Assembly: GCF_040050925.1 (NCBI RefSeq)
Contig: NZ_CP157390.1
Span: 2,914,001 to 2,978,000, forward strand
DNA length: 64,000 bases
Reading direction: 5' to 3'
DNA from: Leifsonia sp. NPDC080035
GTDB lineage: Bacteria; Actinomycetota; Actinomycetes; Actinomycetales; Microbacteriaceae
In this document: one piece after another, positions 49,746 to 58,793 of the stretch
How the letters are laid out: the number at the start of each line of letters is the position of its first letter
Position numbering within the stretch: the first letter of the stretch is position 1
The notes under the pieces: model-generated
What the model was told of the DNA's origin: nothing
Database searches by the model: none
What the model saw: only the letters and a program-made list of their open reading frames with translations
Made by a program: the position numbers and the translations under genes

Positions 49746-50924
49746 GTCACCGCGCCGCGCCGCGACCGCGCGGTCGATCAGCGTCGCGGCGACGAGGGCG
49801 GACGCGACCAGCGCGATCGCGATCGTCACCCCGACGAGCCCGATCAGCGGGGAGGCGAGGGGCGCCACGAGCACCAGCACGATCGCGATGCCGGTCTTCA
49901 GCGGCCGGATGACGACCTCGGGAACGAGCGGCGCGTGCAGGATGTACAGCATCAGCAGGAAGACCGCTACCGGGATCGCGATCGCGTACTCGACCGCGGT
50001 GTCGGGCGCGTTCGCGTGCGCGGCGCCGCGCTGCACCGCGACCTCGAGCCCGGCGCCGATGGCGGCGAGCGAGGCGAACACGAAGTAGTGGCCGTAGCCC
50101 CAGTAGAAGGACCGCTCGCGCCGGTTCGCCAGCCCCTCGCCTGCGGGCTCGAGGAAGTACAGCCACCACAGCGCGAAGAGCAGCACCAGCCCGGCCGCGG
50201 CGATCACGACGAGGGCGGGGGAGACGCCGTGCGCCTCCAGCCCGCTCTGCACGCCGATCGCGGAGGCCGACACGGACTCGCCCAGCAGGATGATCGTGAA
50301 GAGCCCGTAGCGCTCCGCGATGTGGTGCGGGTGCCACGACGTCATCCCCGGCCGCTCCGCCCACACCGGGACCAGCAGCTCCAGCACGGCGGCGACGATG
50401 AACGTCCAGGTCCGCACCCCCGGCGGCAGGAACCCCCACGCGACCCACACCACCTGCACAACGGCGACGCCGATCGCATACCGCGTCGCCGTGGCCCGTC
50501 CGTCTGGATGCTCGATCGCCGCGCGCGTCCACTGCCCGACCTGGGCCAGCCGCATCACGATGTAGCCGATGATGATCGCCGTGAAGTCGGTGCCGTCGAA
50601 CGCGGCGGGCACCCCGGCGGCGAGCACGAGGACGCCGCCCATCTGCAGCAGCGTCATCAGGCGGTAGGGGACGTCGTCCGTGTCGTACGCCGAGGCGAAC
50701 CAGGTGAAGTTCATCCACGCCCACCAGATCGCGAAGAAGACCATCAAGTACGGCCCGAGCTTCCCGAGTGCGTCGCCCTGCTCGCCGGCGTGGGCGAGCT
50801 GGGCCGCCACCTGGGCGATCGCGACGACGAACGTCAGATCGAACAGCAGCTCCAGCGGGCTGGAGACGCGGTGCTTCTCGTCGGACGACCGTCCGGACAT
50901 CGGGATGCGGAAGGCGATGCTCAT
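49734..50924 (-). CDS. low temperature requirement protein A (LtrA) family membrane protein
   Basis: 396 residues from ATG 50924 (ATG 50936 would add four). Ten or more membrane helices. Family motifs are SPLELLFDLTFVVAIAQVAAQL near the start, WWAWMNFTWFASAYDTDD and ERYGLFTIILLGESV. LtrA was described in Listeria as needed for growth at low temperature; the molecular role is unknown. Its 3' end overlaps the YhhN gene by 12 bases. Confidence 0.88.
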   Translation of the reverse strand: MSIAFRIPMSGRSSDEKHRVSSPLELLFDLTFVVAIAQVAAQLAHAGEQGDALGKLGPYLMVFFAIWWAWMNFTWFASAYDTDDVPYRLMTLLQMGGVLVLAAGVPAAFDGTDFTAIIIGYIVMRLAQVGQWTRAAIEHPDGRATATRYAIGVAVVQVVWVAWGFLPPGVRTWTFIVAAVLELLVPVWAERPGMTSWHPHHIAERYGLFTIILLGESVSASAIGVQSGLEAHGVSPALVVIAAAGLVLLFALWWLYFLEPAGEGLANRRERSFYWGYGHYFVFASLAAIGAGLEVAVQRGAAHANAPDTAVEYAIAIPVAVFLLMLYILHAPLVPEVVIRPLKTGIAIVLVLVAPLASPLIGLVGVTIAIALVASALVAATLIDRAVAARRGDSGE

Positions 50925-50942
50925 GTGCGCCAGCATAGGAGG

Positions 50943-51362
50943 ATGCGCCGCCCGCTCTTACGCATCGCCACCGCGCTCTACCTGCTCGCCGTGGCGTGGA
51001 TCACCCTGAACCCGGCTCCGCCCGACCCGCGCCTGAACCCGGTGCTGGAGTGGCTGCTGGAGACGTGCGCCTCCATTCCGGCACTGGCATGGATCGACTT
51101 CCGGGTCGCGGAGTTCACCGGCAACGTGCTCATGTTCGTCCCGCTCGGCGTGCTCGGGATGCTCCTGCTCGGCCGTTGGCGCTGGTGGCTGGTGCTCGTG
51201 CTCGGCGCCGCGACGACGCTCGTCATCGAGTTCGTCCAGCTCTTCCTGCCCGCCCGGTTCAGCGACCCGAGCGACCTCATCGCGAACACGCTCGGCACGG
51301 CCGTCGGCATCGGTGTCGTCGCGCTCTGGGCGGGGGCCGTAGCGCGGCGCGCCGGGGGGTGA
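50943..51362 (+). CDS. VanZ family membrane protein
   Basis: 139 residues with about four membrane helices. The VanZ motif region is FTGNVLMFVPLGVLGMLLLG and LVIEFVQLFLPARFSDPSDLIANTLGTAVG. VanZ-like proteins occur in glycopeptide resistance and elsewhere; no other resistance gene is present here. AGGAGG touches the ATG at 50943 directly. An in-frame GTG at 50925 with AAGG ten bases before it is an alternative start that would overlap the divergent gene's start. Confidence 0.85.
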   Translation: MRRPLLRIATALYLLAVAWITLNPAPPDPRLNPVLEWLLETCASIPALAWIDFRVAEFTGNVLMFVPLGVLGMLLLGRWRWWLVLVLGAATTLVIEFVQLFLPARFSDPSDLIANTLGTAVGIGVVALWAGAVARRAGG

Positions 51363-51370
51363 GGGGCCCG

Positions 51371-54300
51371 TCAGTCCGCCGTCGCCTGGTCGGCGATGCC
51401 CTTCCGTAGCTCCGAGCCGGCGCCCGGGATCCGCCAGGTGGGCGATCGACCCTCCGGGATCTCCGGGATCCACCACAACAGCGTGCCCCAGACGAACAGG
51501 GTGACGAGGACGATCACGAGCGTCGCGACGAGAGTGCCGGCGTGTGTCAGACCGCTGTCGATCAGCAACCATGACGACAGGAACGCCCCTGCCCCTGCCA
51601 ACAGTGAGACGGTGATGCTGTTGATGAGCAGCGGCCTCCACCCGCCACGGAACCCCAGCCAGCCCCAGGTGAGCAGCAATGCGACGGCCACGCCCGCAGC
51701 GCCGATCATCACCGCGACGGGCAGTCCAGCATCGCGGATGTCCACCGGTACTGATTGTTCCGGTGCCGCTGCACCAGGGTGGAGCCACGGCAGCTCGAGC
51801 ACCAAGACGATCCACGCCAGGTAGATGACGAACCCCCACCAGTACAGGGCCTTGCGGTGCGGGCTCTCGTTGGGCGCGTGGAAGCGCACGCCCGCCCGGA
51901 ATGCGAGCACGATCCCCGAGACGAGCAGGATCCAGAACGACACGCTCATCCCTGCTCTTCCGTGATTCCAACTCGCCCTCCACAACTCCAGATGCGGCAC
52001 CACGACGAGAGCTCCGGCCGCGATGCCGAGCGTGACGAGCGAGGCGACGGCGTATGCCCAACCCTGGGTCAGTGCCGAGCGCCGGTACTTCGCGAACTCC
52101 CGCCTGGCCTCGTCCGGCATGTCCTCCAGGTCGCCGACCGCGCCGCTCACACGCCGCCAGCTGCGGATCGGACGCACGACGCCGCGCAACAGCAGCAGCG
52201 CGCCGACCACCACCAGTGCCAGACCGACTGTGATCGCCGCACCGTCGGGGCCGCTCCCCGTCGCCACGAGCGTCCCGCCGATCAGGGCGATGCTCACTCC
52301 GAGCACGGCCGCGATCAACGCCTCGCGCAATGGGTTCAGCACGACGGCGGCGAAGAGCAGCAGGGGTCGCAGTAGGACGATGATCGCCCTCTCCCAGAAG
52401 CCGAGGGAACCGGCGAGCGCGCGGCTCGTCACCCTGATGCCGCGCGAGAGGACAGCGAAGACGTAGCCCGGCCGCATGTCGGCCATCGTGTCGGCTCCGA
52501 GCGTGAACGCCTCCCGGATCCGGTCGGGGGATGGGTTGGTCGGCAGGCTGGTGCGGAATGGTCGCACCTTCGTTGCGTTCGCGGCTTGGCAGAGCACGGA
52601 ATCCTGCGCGTAGGCGACGCGCGGCTCGGGGCGGATCCGCGTCCTGTCCGAGCCGGGACTCGGTGTCTCCTCGGTCGCGGGCGGGATCATCGAGGAGATG
52701 AAGCGGATCATCCCTGCCGCAGCGTCAAGCCGCCCCCACCACCAGTCGTTGGCCCGCCACGCCTCGGAGAGGAAGCCGGCGAAGTGGAACAGGGAGGTGC
52801 CCGCGAGCTTGTCGTCGGCCGTCAGCGACTGGTCGCTGAACAGCATCGCCGTCACCTCGCGATCCAGATCTTCCTTGCGCAGCGTCAGCGCCGCCGAGGT
52901 GGCCAGCCGCAGGCGGCGGCTGTGCAGTGTGCCGTAGCGCTCGGGGTGCGCGGGACGTTCGTCGGCCGTGATCTTCCAGTACGTCAACTGCGGGACCGCC
53001 TCGGGGATGCCCATGGCGGCGGCGAACGGCGCGAGATCGACAGCGGTGAAGCCCGAGTAGCGCTGAGGGACGCCGCTCCACGGCTGGCGCGACCACTCGA
53101 CGGCCGCGGCTCCCTTCTTCCTCGCCCCGGAGAGCACGCGCAGGGCGGCGACGGCGTCATCGAGGTCGGACCATCGCGCGCGCAGCAGGGGGGCCTCCGC
53201 CACCGACGCGGCGAGCCAGCCGTCGCGCAGATGCTCCGCCGCTCGATCCAGCGACCGACGCGACTCGGTGGCCGTGCCGCGAACCTGGTCTGCAGCGGTG
53301 AGCGCAGCGCGGAAACAGCGGTCGCGTGCGTCGACGGCGGCCGAGAGGACGGAGTAGAGACGCCGGCGGAGTGCCGCGAGGCTGCGCAGTGGGTCTCCCT
53401 TCGACAGTCGGTCGAGCCTCTGCCTCCGCAAGGGCGCCTCGTTCAGGGCTCCCGTGAGTTCCTCCAACGATCGGACCCAGGCCAGGCCGCTCCGAGCGGC
53501 GTCGAGGAGCGCCTGCGGACCAATGAGGATGGCGCGCGCCCCTTCCTGAGGCGTGTCATGCGACGCACTGCCGGCGGGAGGGAACAGGCTCGCCGGGCTC
53601 TCGAGCCGTTGGTAGCCGCGAGCGAAGCAGTCGGGCAGCGCCGAACGTTCCTCCTCGTTCCATCCTCGCCAGACCTCGCGGGTCGGCAGGTTGGTGCTCA
53701 GCTGCCAGAGCGAAGGGTTGATCAGGACAGCGGAGAGCACCTGGGGATCCGAACTCGCCCGGTATTGCAGGTACGCGCTGCGCGCAGCGGCCTGCGGGTA
53801 CCGTCCCGGCCTCATGGTGGACATCGGGGTCAGCGCCTGGGTGCGAGCGCGGTCCAACAGCAGGTCGAGGCGGTACTGCTCGATCGCGTCCTCCTCGTCG
53901 GCGCCAGACTCGCTGATCCCGCGCTTGCCGCGTCCGGCCGAAATGGCGGCGAAGAACGTGGACTGCCGGTCCGTGTACCTGCGCACCATCAGCGAGCGCG
54001 GGCCGCGTGGCTCGTCCTGGGTGATGGGCCCGTAGCGGAGCGCCCGCACGGAGCGCAGCGGCTGCGCCGGCGGGTCGGGGTCGAGATAGAGCATGGCCCG
54101 GGAGGTGTTGACCTCCGATGCCGTGTTCCTGATCGCTCGGAATGCCCTGTCGATCGGGATGTTGTCGAGCACACCGCCGTCGACGACCCGGAACGGGTGC
54201 GCCCAGCCTGTGCGATGGGCGTGGAAGGCGTAGGTCATGTCCACGGAGTCGTCACCACCGCGGATCTTCGACTCCCGCTGTCCCGTCTCCCGGGAGAAGA

Positions 54301-55258
54301 TCAGTGCCGGCTCGAATGCGCCGGGGAACGACGAGGTCGTCCTCGCCGCAAGCGCCAGTCGGGCCAGATCGGCATCGCGGGTCGCGCTGCCGGGCGCGGG
54401 GATCGCGCGACCCCGTTCGCGCACGGACGGCTGGTCAGGGCTCGCGACGAAGTGGAAGTGGCCGCGTCCCTCCTTGGTCCCGCGGTCGACGGCGTCCTCG
54501 CTGTCGGCGACGGTGGCGGAGAGGTCGACGGTAAGGCGGTCGGCTCGGTGGAGCGGGTTCCGTGGACCGGCGTAGAAGTCATGCAATGCGCCGAGCACCT
54601 TCGGGAAGAAGTAGGTGTCGCCGCGAAGCACCGAGGAGACCGAATGGAAGCCCGGACGCTGCATCAGGCTCCAGATCCCGCCGACGTCGACCCAGGTGTC
54701 AAGCAGCTGGTCGACGTCGGCGCCCGCTCGTTGCGCGCACGCATACATGACCGCGTTCAGGCCGCCGGCGCTCGCGCCTGCCTGCACATCCACCTCGACG
54801 GAGTCGAATTGGGCGGAGTCGAGCAGCCGCGCGTACATCAGCACGCGATGGTAGACGTCCTCGTCCAACTCGGCGTCGTCCGCGCCCGGTGGGATGTAGA
54901 GCGCGACCACCGTCCCGTCGGAGGTGCGCCTGCGGATGCGCAGCCGGCGCCACAGGTCGATCTCGGCGACCGCTCCGCCGATCCAGACGGCCAGGCTGAC
55001 GCCGCCGCGCATCGCCAGCGCGAGCCTCAGCGTCCGCTGGTGCGCCGGCTCGAATTCGCGTTCTCGGTCACCCCGCGGCGCCTGGGCGTCGAGGTCGGGA
55101 ACCTGCCGCCGCAGTGGCGGCCGCGTCGGACGATCGGAGCCGGGCGCGAGGCTGTTCGGGAAAGCCCCGCCGAGGTCCAGCTCGAACACGGTCCTGTCGC
55201 CAGGCTCTGCGCGGTCGCGCGGCCCTCGTGCGCCGGGAGCCGCTTCGCTGGTCGCCAT
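51371..55258 (-). CDS. giant patatin-like phospholipase with C-terminal membrane domain
   Basis: 1295 residues. The patatin domain spans about 75-400: oxyanion RGGVSLAVWIGG (84-95), nucleophile Ser163 in GASAGG and catalytic Asp360 in DGGVLDNIP. A long helical middle region (about 400-970) follows, resembling the DUF3376 part of such proteins. Six to eight membrane helices lie from about 975 to 1270. It should be a lipid acyl hydrolase held on the cytosolic face of the membrane. Synonymous choice seems slightly less GC-biased than in its neighbours. It separates rpsO from pnp together with adjacent genes. Substrate and purpose unknown. Confidence 0.88.
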   Translation of the reverse strand: MATSEAAPGARGPRDRAEPGDRTVFELDLGGAFPNSLAPGSDRPTRPPLRRQVPDLDAQAPRGDREREFEPAHQRTLRLALAMRGGVSLAVWIGGAVAEIDLWRRLRIRRRTSDGTVVALYIPPGADDAELDEDVYHRVLMYARLLDSAQFDSVEVDVQAGASAGGLNAVMYACAQRAGADVDQLLDTWVDVGGIWSLMQRPGFHSVSSVLRGDTYFFPKVLGALHDFYAGPRNPLHRADRLTVDLSATVADSEDAVDRGTKEGRGHFHFVASPDQPSVRERGRAIPAPGSATRDADLARLALAARTTSSFPGAFEPALIFSRETGQRESKIRGGDDSVDMTYAFHAHRTGWAHPFRVVDGGVLDNIPIDRAFRAIRNTASEVNTSRAMLYLDPDPPAQPLRSVRALRYGPITQDEPRGPRSLMVRRYTDRQSTFFAAISAGRGKRGISESGADEEDAIEQYRLDLLLDRARTQALTPMSTMRPGRYPQAAARSAYLQYRASSDPQVLSAVLINPSLWQLSTNLPTREVWRGWNEEERSALPDCFARGYQRLESPASLFPPAGSASHDTPQEGARAILIGPQALLDAARSGLAWVRSLEELTGALNEAPLRRQRLDRLSKGDPLRSLAALRRRLYSVLSAAVDARDRCFRAALTAADQVRGTATESRRSLDRAAEHLRDGWLAASVAEAPLLRARWSDLDDAVAALRVLSGARKKGAAAVEWSRQPWSGVPQRYSGFTAVDLAPFAAAMGIPEAVPQLTYWKITADERPAHPERYGTLHSRRLRLATSAALTLRKEDLDREVTAMLFSDQSLTADDKLAGTSLFHFAGFLSEAWRANDWWWGRLDAAAGMIRFISSMIPPATEETPSPGSDRTRIRPEPRVAYAQDSVLCQAANATKVRPFRTSLPTNPSPDRIREAFTLGADTMADMRPGYVFAVLSRGIRVTSRALAGSLGFWERAIIVLLRPLLLFAAVVLNPLREALIAAVLGVSIALIGGTLVATGSGPDGAAITVGLALVVVGALLLLRGVVRPIRSWRRVSGAVGDLEDMPDEARREFAKYRRSALTQGWAYAVASLVTLGIAAGALVVVPHLELWRASWNHGRAGMSVSFWILLVSGIVLAFRAGVRFHAPNESPHRKALYWWGFVIYLAWIVLVLELPWLHPGAAAPEQSVPVDIRDAGLPVAVMIGAAGVAVALLLTWGWLGFRGGWRPLLINSITVSLLAGAGAFLSSWLLIDSGLTHAGTLVATLVIVLVTLFVWGTLLWWIPEIPEGRSPTWRIPGAGSELRKGIADQATAD

Positions 55259-55323
55259 GGTACCCCTCCCTCGAACGCCCCTCCGCTGCCGTTATGGCGC
55301 ACAGGCTACTGCGGGCCGCATGG

Positions 55324-55352
55324 TTGACAAAAGAGGAATTCTCATTTATATG
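55324..55352 (+). promoter_or_regulatory. near-consensus promoter of the fructosamine kinase-like gene
   Basis: TTGACA (55324-55329), 17 bases, TATATG (55347-55352). The ATG at 55360 is seven bases further on, where transcription should start. It is the best housekeeping promoter match and the most AT-rich stretch I noticed in the window. Confidence 0.7.
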
Positions 55353-55359
55353 AGTCGGT

Positions 55360-56175
55360 ATGGTAAGGCCCATGGACACCCTCTCCAAGCACGGCGCGGA
55401 CGCGCCGCCGCTGTTCTTCGAGGCGGAGGCGGCCGGGCTCGCCTGGCTCGCCGAGGCGGAGGCGGATGGGGGAGCGCGCATCGTGCGGGTGGCCGGCGTC
55501 GGGCCGGGGCACATCGAGCTCGAGCGGATCCGGGAGGCGCGGCCGACGGCCGAGGCGGCGCGCGCGTTCGGGGCCGGGCTGGCTCGCACGCACGCCGCGG
55601 GCGCCGCGGCCTTCGGATCGGCACCGGACGGCTGGGACGGGCCGATCTTCATCGGCCGACGTCCGTTGCCGATCGCGCACGAGGGATCGTGGGGCCGGTT
55701 CTACGCGCGGGATCGCGTTCGCCCGTACGTCGACATCGCGGTCGAGGCCGGGACGGTCACGGCCGGTCAGCTGCCCGTCATCGAGCGGGCAATCGAGCGG
55801 ATCGAGGCGGGCGCGTTCGACGACGACGAGCCGCCTGCGCGCATCCACGGCGACCTCTGGACGGGGAACGTGCTGTGGTCGGAGGGCGGTGCCGTGCTGA
55901 TCGACCCGGCCGCGCACGGCGGCCACCGCGAGACCGACCTCGCGATGCTCGACCTGTTCGGGGTGCCGTTCTTCGAGGAGATCGCCGCTGGCTACAACGA
56001 CACCCATCCGCTGCGCGACGGCTGGCGCGCACGCATCCCGCTGCACCAGCTGCACCCGCTCGCCGTGCACGCGGCGGGCCACGGACCGTCGTACGGCATC
56101 GCGCTCGCCGAGGCCGCGCGGGCGACGCTCGAGCTGGAAGAGGGCCCCGTTCGCCCTCGAACGCAGGCCGGCTGA
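55360..56175 (+). CDS. fructosamine kinase/aminoglycoside phosphotransferase-fold protein
   Basis: 271 residues. The kinase-fold catalytic motif is RIHGDLWTGNVLW with the metal-binding aspartate in VLIDPAAHGGHRETDLAML, typical of the fructosamine-3-kinase family; ELERI and AFGAGLARTHAAG come earlier. It would phosphorylate a sugar amine or similar small molecule, possibly repairing glycated amines. The start is placed at 55360 because the promoter predicts a leaderless transcript there; ATG 55372 is the alternative. It ends one base before the pnp leader promoter. Confidence 0.85.
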   Translation: MVRPMDTLSKHGADAPPLFFEAEAAGLAWLAEAEADGGARIVRVAGVGPGHIELERIREARPTAEAARAFGAGLARTHAAGAAAFGSAPDGWDGPIFIGRRPLPIAHEGSWGRFYARDRVRPYVDIAVEAGTVTAGQLPVIERAIERIEAGAFDDDEPPARIHGDLWTGNVLWSEGGAVLIDPAAHGGHRETDLAMLDLFGVPFFEEIAAGYNDTHPLRDGWRARIPLHQLHPLAVHAAGHGPSYGIALAEAARATLELEEGPVRPRTQAG

Positions 56176-56423
56176 TAGGATGCTGGTGGTCGGTTGTACG
56201 CCGACCGCCGGAGCAGGCTGGCAGGAGCTGGTCCTCGGTGGTGGTATCCGGATGCATCCCGCGCGAGTGGGCGGCAACCGTGTATTTCTACTGATGGCCA
56301 GACGGGCTCAGCCCACGCACCCGCATGGGATGCCGCGTACACAGACGTGTCGAACTGCCTGCTCGCTCCTTGGAGAGTCGCGCCCAGACGGGGTGGCGAC
56401 GTTAAACAAAGGAGAAAGACCTC
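56176..56423 (+). promoter_or_regulatory. pnp promoter and structured 5' leader (Actino-pnp position)
   Basis: TAGGAT (56176-56181) directly follows the upstream stop and is a likely -10 box, giving a leader of about 235 bases with no gene. A small hairpin (GGTCGG/CCGACC, about 56189-56206) lies near the 5' end, and several G- and C-rich blocks follow. Rfam describes a conserved Actino-pnp RNA upstream of pnp in actinomycetes; this leader is in that position, but I could not test it against the covariance model. The ribosome site AAAGGAGAAAG (56408-56418) ends the leader. Confidence 0.5.
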
Positions 56424-58718
56424 TTGGAAGGTCCTGAAATCAAATTCGCCGAAGCCGTTCTCGACAACGGCCGCTTCGGCACCCGCACCGTCCGGTTCGA
56501 GACCGGACGACTCGCGCAGCAGGCGCAGGGCGCCGTCGCGGCGTACCTCGACGAGGAGACCATGCTGCTGAGCGCCACCAGCGCCAGCAAGCACCCGAAG
56601 GACAACTTCGACTTCTTCCCGCTGACCGTCGACGTGGAGGAGCGCTCCTACGCCGCCGGCAAGATCCCCGGCTCGTTCTTCCGCCGCGAGGGCCGCCCCT
56701 CCACCGAGGCGATCCTGGTCTGCCGCCTGATCGACCGCCCCCTGCGCCCGTCGTTCGTCGACGGCCTGCGCAACGAGGTCCAGATCGTCATCACCGTCCT
56801 GAGCATCGCTCCCGACGAGTTCTACGACGCCCTGGCGATCAACGCGGCAAGCGCATCCACCCAGATCTCCGGTCTGCCGTTCTCCGGCCCCATCGCCGGT
56901 GTGCGCCTCGCGCTCATCCCCGGCAACGGCCAGCACGAGGACCAGTGGATCGCGTTCCCGAAGGCTTCGCAGCTCGAGGAGGCCGTGTTCGACCTCGTCG
57001 TCGCCGGCCGCGTCCTCACCAACGAGGACGGCTCCGAGGGCGACGTCGCGATCATGATGGTCGAGGCGGAGGCCACCGAGGGCAGCTGGAACCTCATCCA
57101 GGGCGGCGCCGTGAAGCCGAACGAGGAGGTCGTCGCGCAGGGTCTGGAGGCGGCCAAGCCGTTCATCCGCCAGCTCGTCGCCGCGCAGAACGTCATCGCC
57201 GAGCAGGCCGCGAAGGCGATCGCCGACTACCCGGTGTTCTTGCCCTACTCGCAGGAGACCTACGACAACGTCGCCGGCCTCGCCTACGACGAGCTGGTGA
57301 ACGTGTACCAGATCGCCGACAAGATCGAGCGCCAGAACGCCGACGACGCCCTCAAGGAGCGCGTCAAGGTCGCCCTCACCGAGAAGGTGGAGGCGGGCGT
57401 CCTCGACCCCGAGGTCCTCACGCAGTTCTCGGCGGCGTACAAGTCGGTGTCGAAGGTGGTCATGCGCGGTCGTGTGCTGCGCGAGGGCATCCGCATCGAC
57501 GGCCGTGGCCTGACCGACATCCGTCCGCTCGACGCCGAGGTGCAGGTCATCCCGCGCGTCCACGGCTCGGCGATCTTCCAGCGCGGCGAGACCCAGATCC
57601 TGGGCGTCACCACGCTGAACATGCTCAAGATGGAGCAGCAGATCGACTCGCTGTCGCCGGTCACCAAGAAGCGCTACCTGCACCACTACAACTTCCCGCC
57701 GTACTCGACCGGTGAGACCGGCCGCGTCGGCTCGCCGAAGCGTCGCGAGATCGGGCACGGCTTCCTCGCCGAGCGCGCGCTCGTGCCGGTGCTGCCGACC
57801 CGCGAGGAGTTCCCGTACGCGATCCGTCAGGTGTCCGAGGCCCTCGGGTCCAACGGCTCCACCTCGATGGGCTCCGTCTGCGCCTCCACGCTGTCGCTGC
57901 TGAACGCGGGTGTGCCGCTGCGCGCCCCCGTCGCCGGCATCGCGATGGGCCTCATCTCCGACGTCGTCGACGGTGAGACCCGCTACGCGGCCCTGACCGA
58001 CATCCTGGGCGCGGAGGACGCGCTCGGCGACATGGACTTCAAGGTCGCAGGCACCAGCGAGTTCGTCACCGCGATCCAGCTCGACACGAAGCTCGACGGC
58101 ATCCCGTCGTCGGTGCTCGCCGGCGCGCTGAAGCAGGCCAAGGACGCTCGTACGACCATCCTCAGCGTGCTGAACGCCGCGATCGACACCCCGGACGAGA
58201 TGGCCCCGACCGCGCCGCGCGTGATCTCGGTCCAGATCCCGGTGGACAAGATCGGTGAGCTGATCGGCCCGAAGGGCAAGACGATCAACGCGATCCAGGA
58301 CGAGACCGGCGCCGAGATCTCCATCGAGGAGGACGGCACCGTCTACATCGGCGCCACCGACGGCCCGTCTGCCGAGGCGGCCCGCGCCCAGGTGAACGCG
58401 ATCGCGAACCCCACCAACCCGGAGGTCGGCGAGCAGTTCCTCGGAACCGTCGTCAAGATCGCCGCGTTCGGTGCGTTCGTCTCGCTGCTCCCGGGCAAGG
58501 ACGGCCTGCTGCACATCTCCGAGGTGCGCAAGCTCGCCGGCGGCAAGCGCGTGGAGAACGTCGAGGACGTGCTTGGCGTCGGCCAGAAGATCCTGGTGGA
58601 GATCACCAAGATCGACGACCGTGGCAAGCTGTCGCTCGCCCCGGTGCTCGCGGACGAGGCCGACACGCACGGCCGCGACGCCGCGTCCGAGGGCCCCGTG
58701 GAGCCCGCGGAGGGCTGA
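56424..58718 (+). CDS. pnp: polyribonucleotide nucleotidyltransferase (PNPase)
   Basis: 764 residues from a TTG start, fixed by the strong AAAGGAGAAAG six bases upstream. Two RNase PH domains (RREGRPSTEAILVCRLIDRPLRP in the first; RGETQILGVTTL, GSNGSTSMGSVCASTLSLLNAGVP and the catalytic aspartate region ILGAEDALGDMDFKVAG in the second) flank an all-helical linker. KH (IGELIGPKGKTINAI) and S1 (FLGTVVKIAAFGAFVSLLPG) domains follow. It degrades RNA 3' to 5' by phosphorolysis and can synthesise tails. Confidence 0.97.
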   Translation: MEGPEIKFAEAVLDNGRFGTRTVRFETGRLAQQAQGAVAAYLDEETMLLSATSASKHPKDNFDFFPLTVDVEERSYAAGKIPGSFFRREGRPSTEAILVCRLIDRPLRPSFVDGLRNEVQIVITVLSIAPDEFYDALAINAASASTQISGLPFSGPIAGVRLALIPGNGQHEDQWIAFPKASQLEEAVFDLVVAGRVLTNEDGSEGDVAIMMVEAEATEGSWNLIQGGAVKPNEEVVAQGLEAAKPFIRQLVAAQNVIAEQAAKAIADYPVFLPYSQETYDNVAGLAYDELVNVYQIADKIERQNADDALKERVKVALTEKVEAGVLDPEVLTQFSAAYKSVSKVVMRGRVLREGIRIDGRGLTDIRPLDAEVQVIPRVHGSAIFQRGETQILGVTTLNMLKMEQQIDSLSPVTKKRYLHHYNFPPYSTGETGRVGSPKRREIGHGFLAERALVPVLPTREEFPYAIRQVSEALGSNGSTSMGSVCASTLSLLNAGVPLRAPVAGIAMGLISDVVDGETRYAALTDILGAEDALGDMDFKVAGTSEFVTAIQLDTKLDGIPSSVLAGALKQAKDARTTILSVLNAAIDTPDEMAPTAPRVISVQIPVDKIGELIGPKGKTINAIQDETGAEISIEEDGTVYIGATDGPSAEAARAQVNAIANPTNPEVGEQFLGTVVKIAAFGAFVSLLPGKDGLLHISEVRKLAGGKRVENVEDVLGVGQKILVEITKIDDRGKLSLAPVLADEADTHGRDAASEGPVEPAEG

Positions 58719-58733
58719 GCCCCGCCCCTCGCG

Positions 58734-58766
58734 GAGGCCCGCGCCGACTCGTTCGGCGCGGGCCTC
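58734..58766. terminator. bidirectional terminator between pnp and the Lrp-type gene
   Basis: A perfect 14-bp stem (GAGGCCCGCGCCGA, 58734-58747, with 58753-58766) around a CTCGT loop, 15 bases after the pnp stop and 27 before the convergent stop. Confidence 0.8.
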
Positions 58767-58793
58767 TCGCGTATCCGCGGCCCCGCGCGGCCG

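Noticed and set aside
50943..51362. Glycopeptide resistance locus because of VanZ
   Set aside because: There is no vanHAX, vanRS or related gene nearby; VanZ-fold proteins are common in actinobacteria without resistance.
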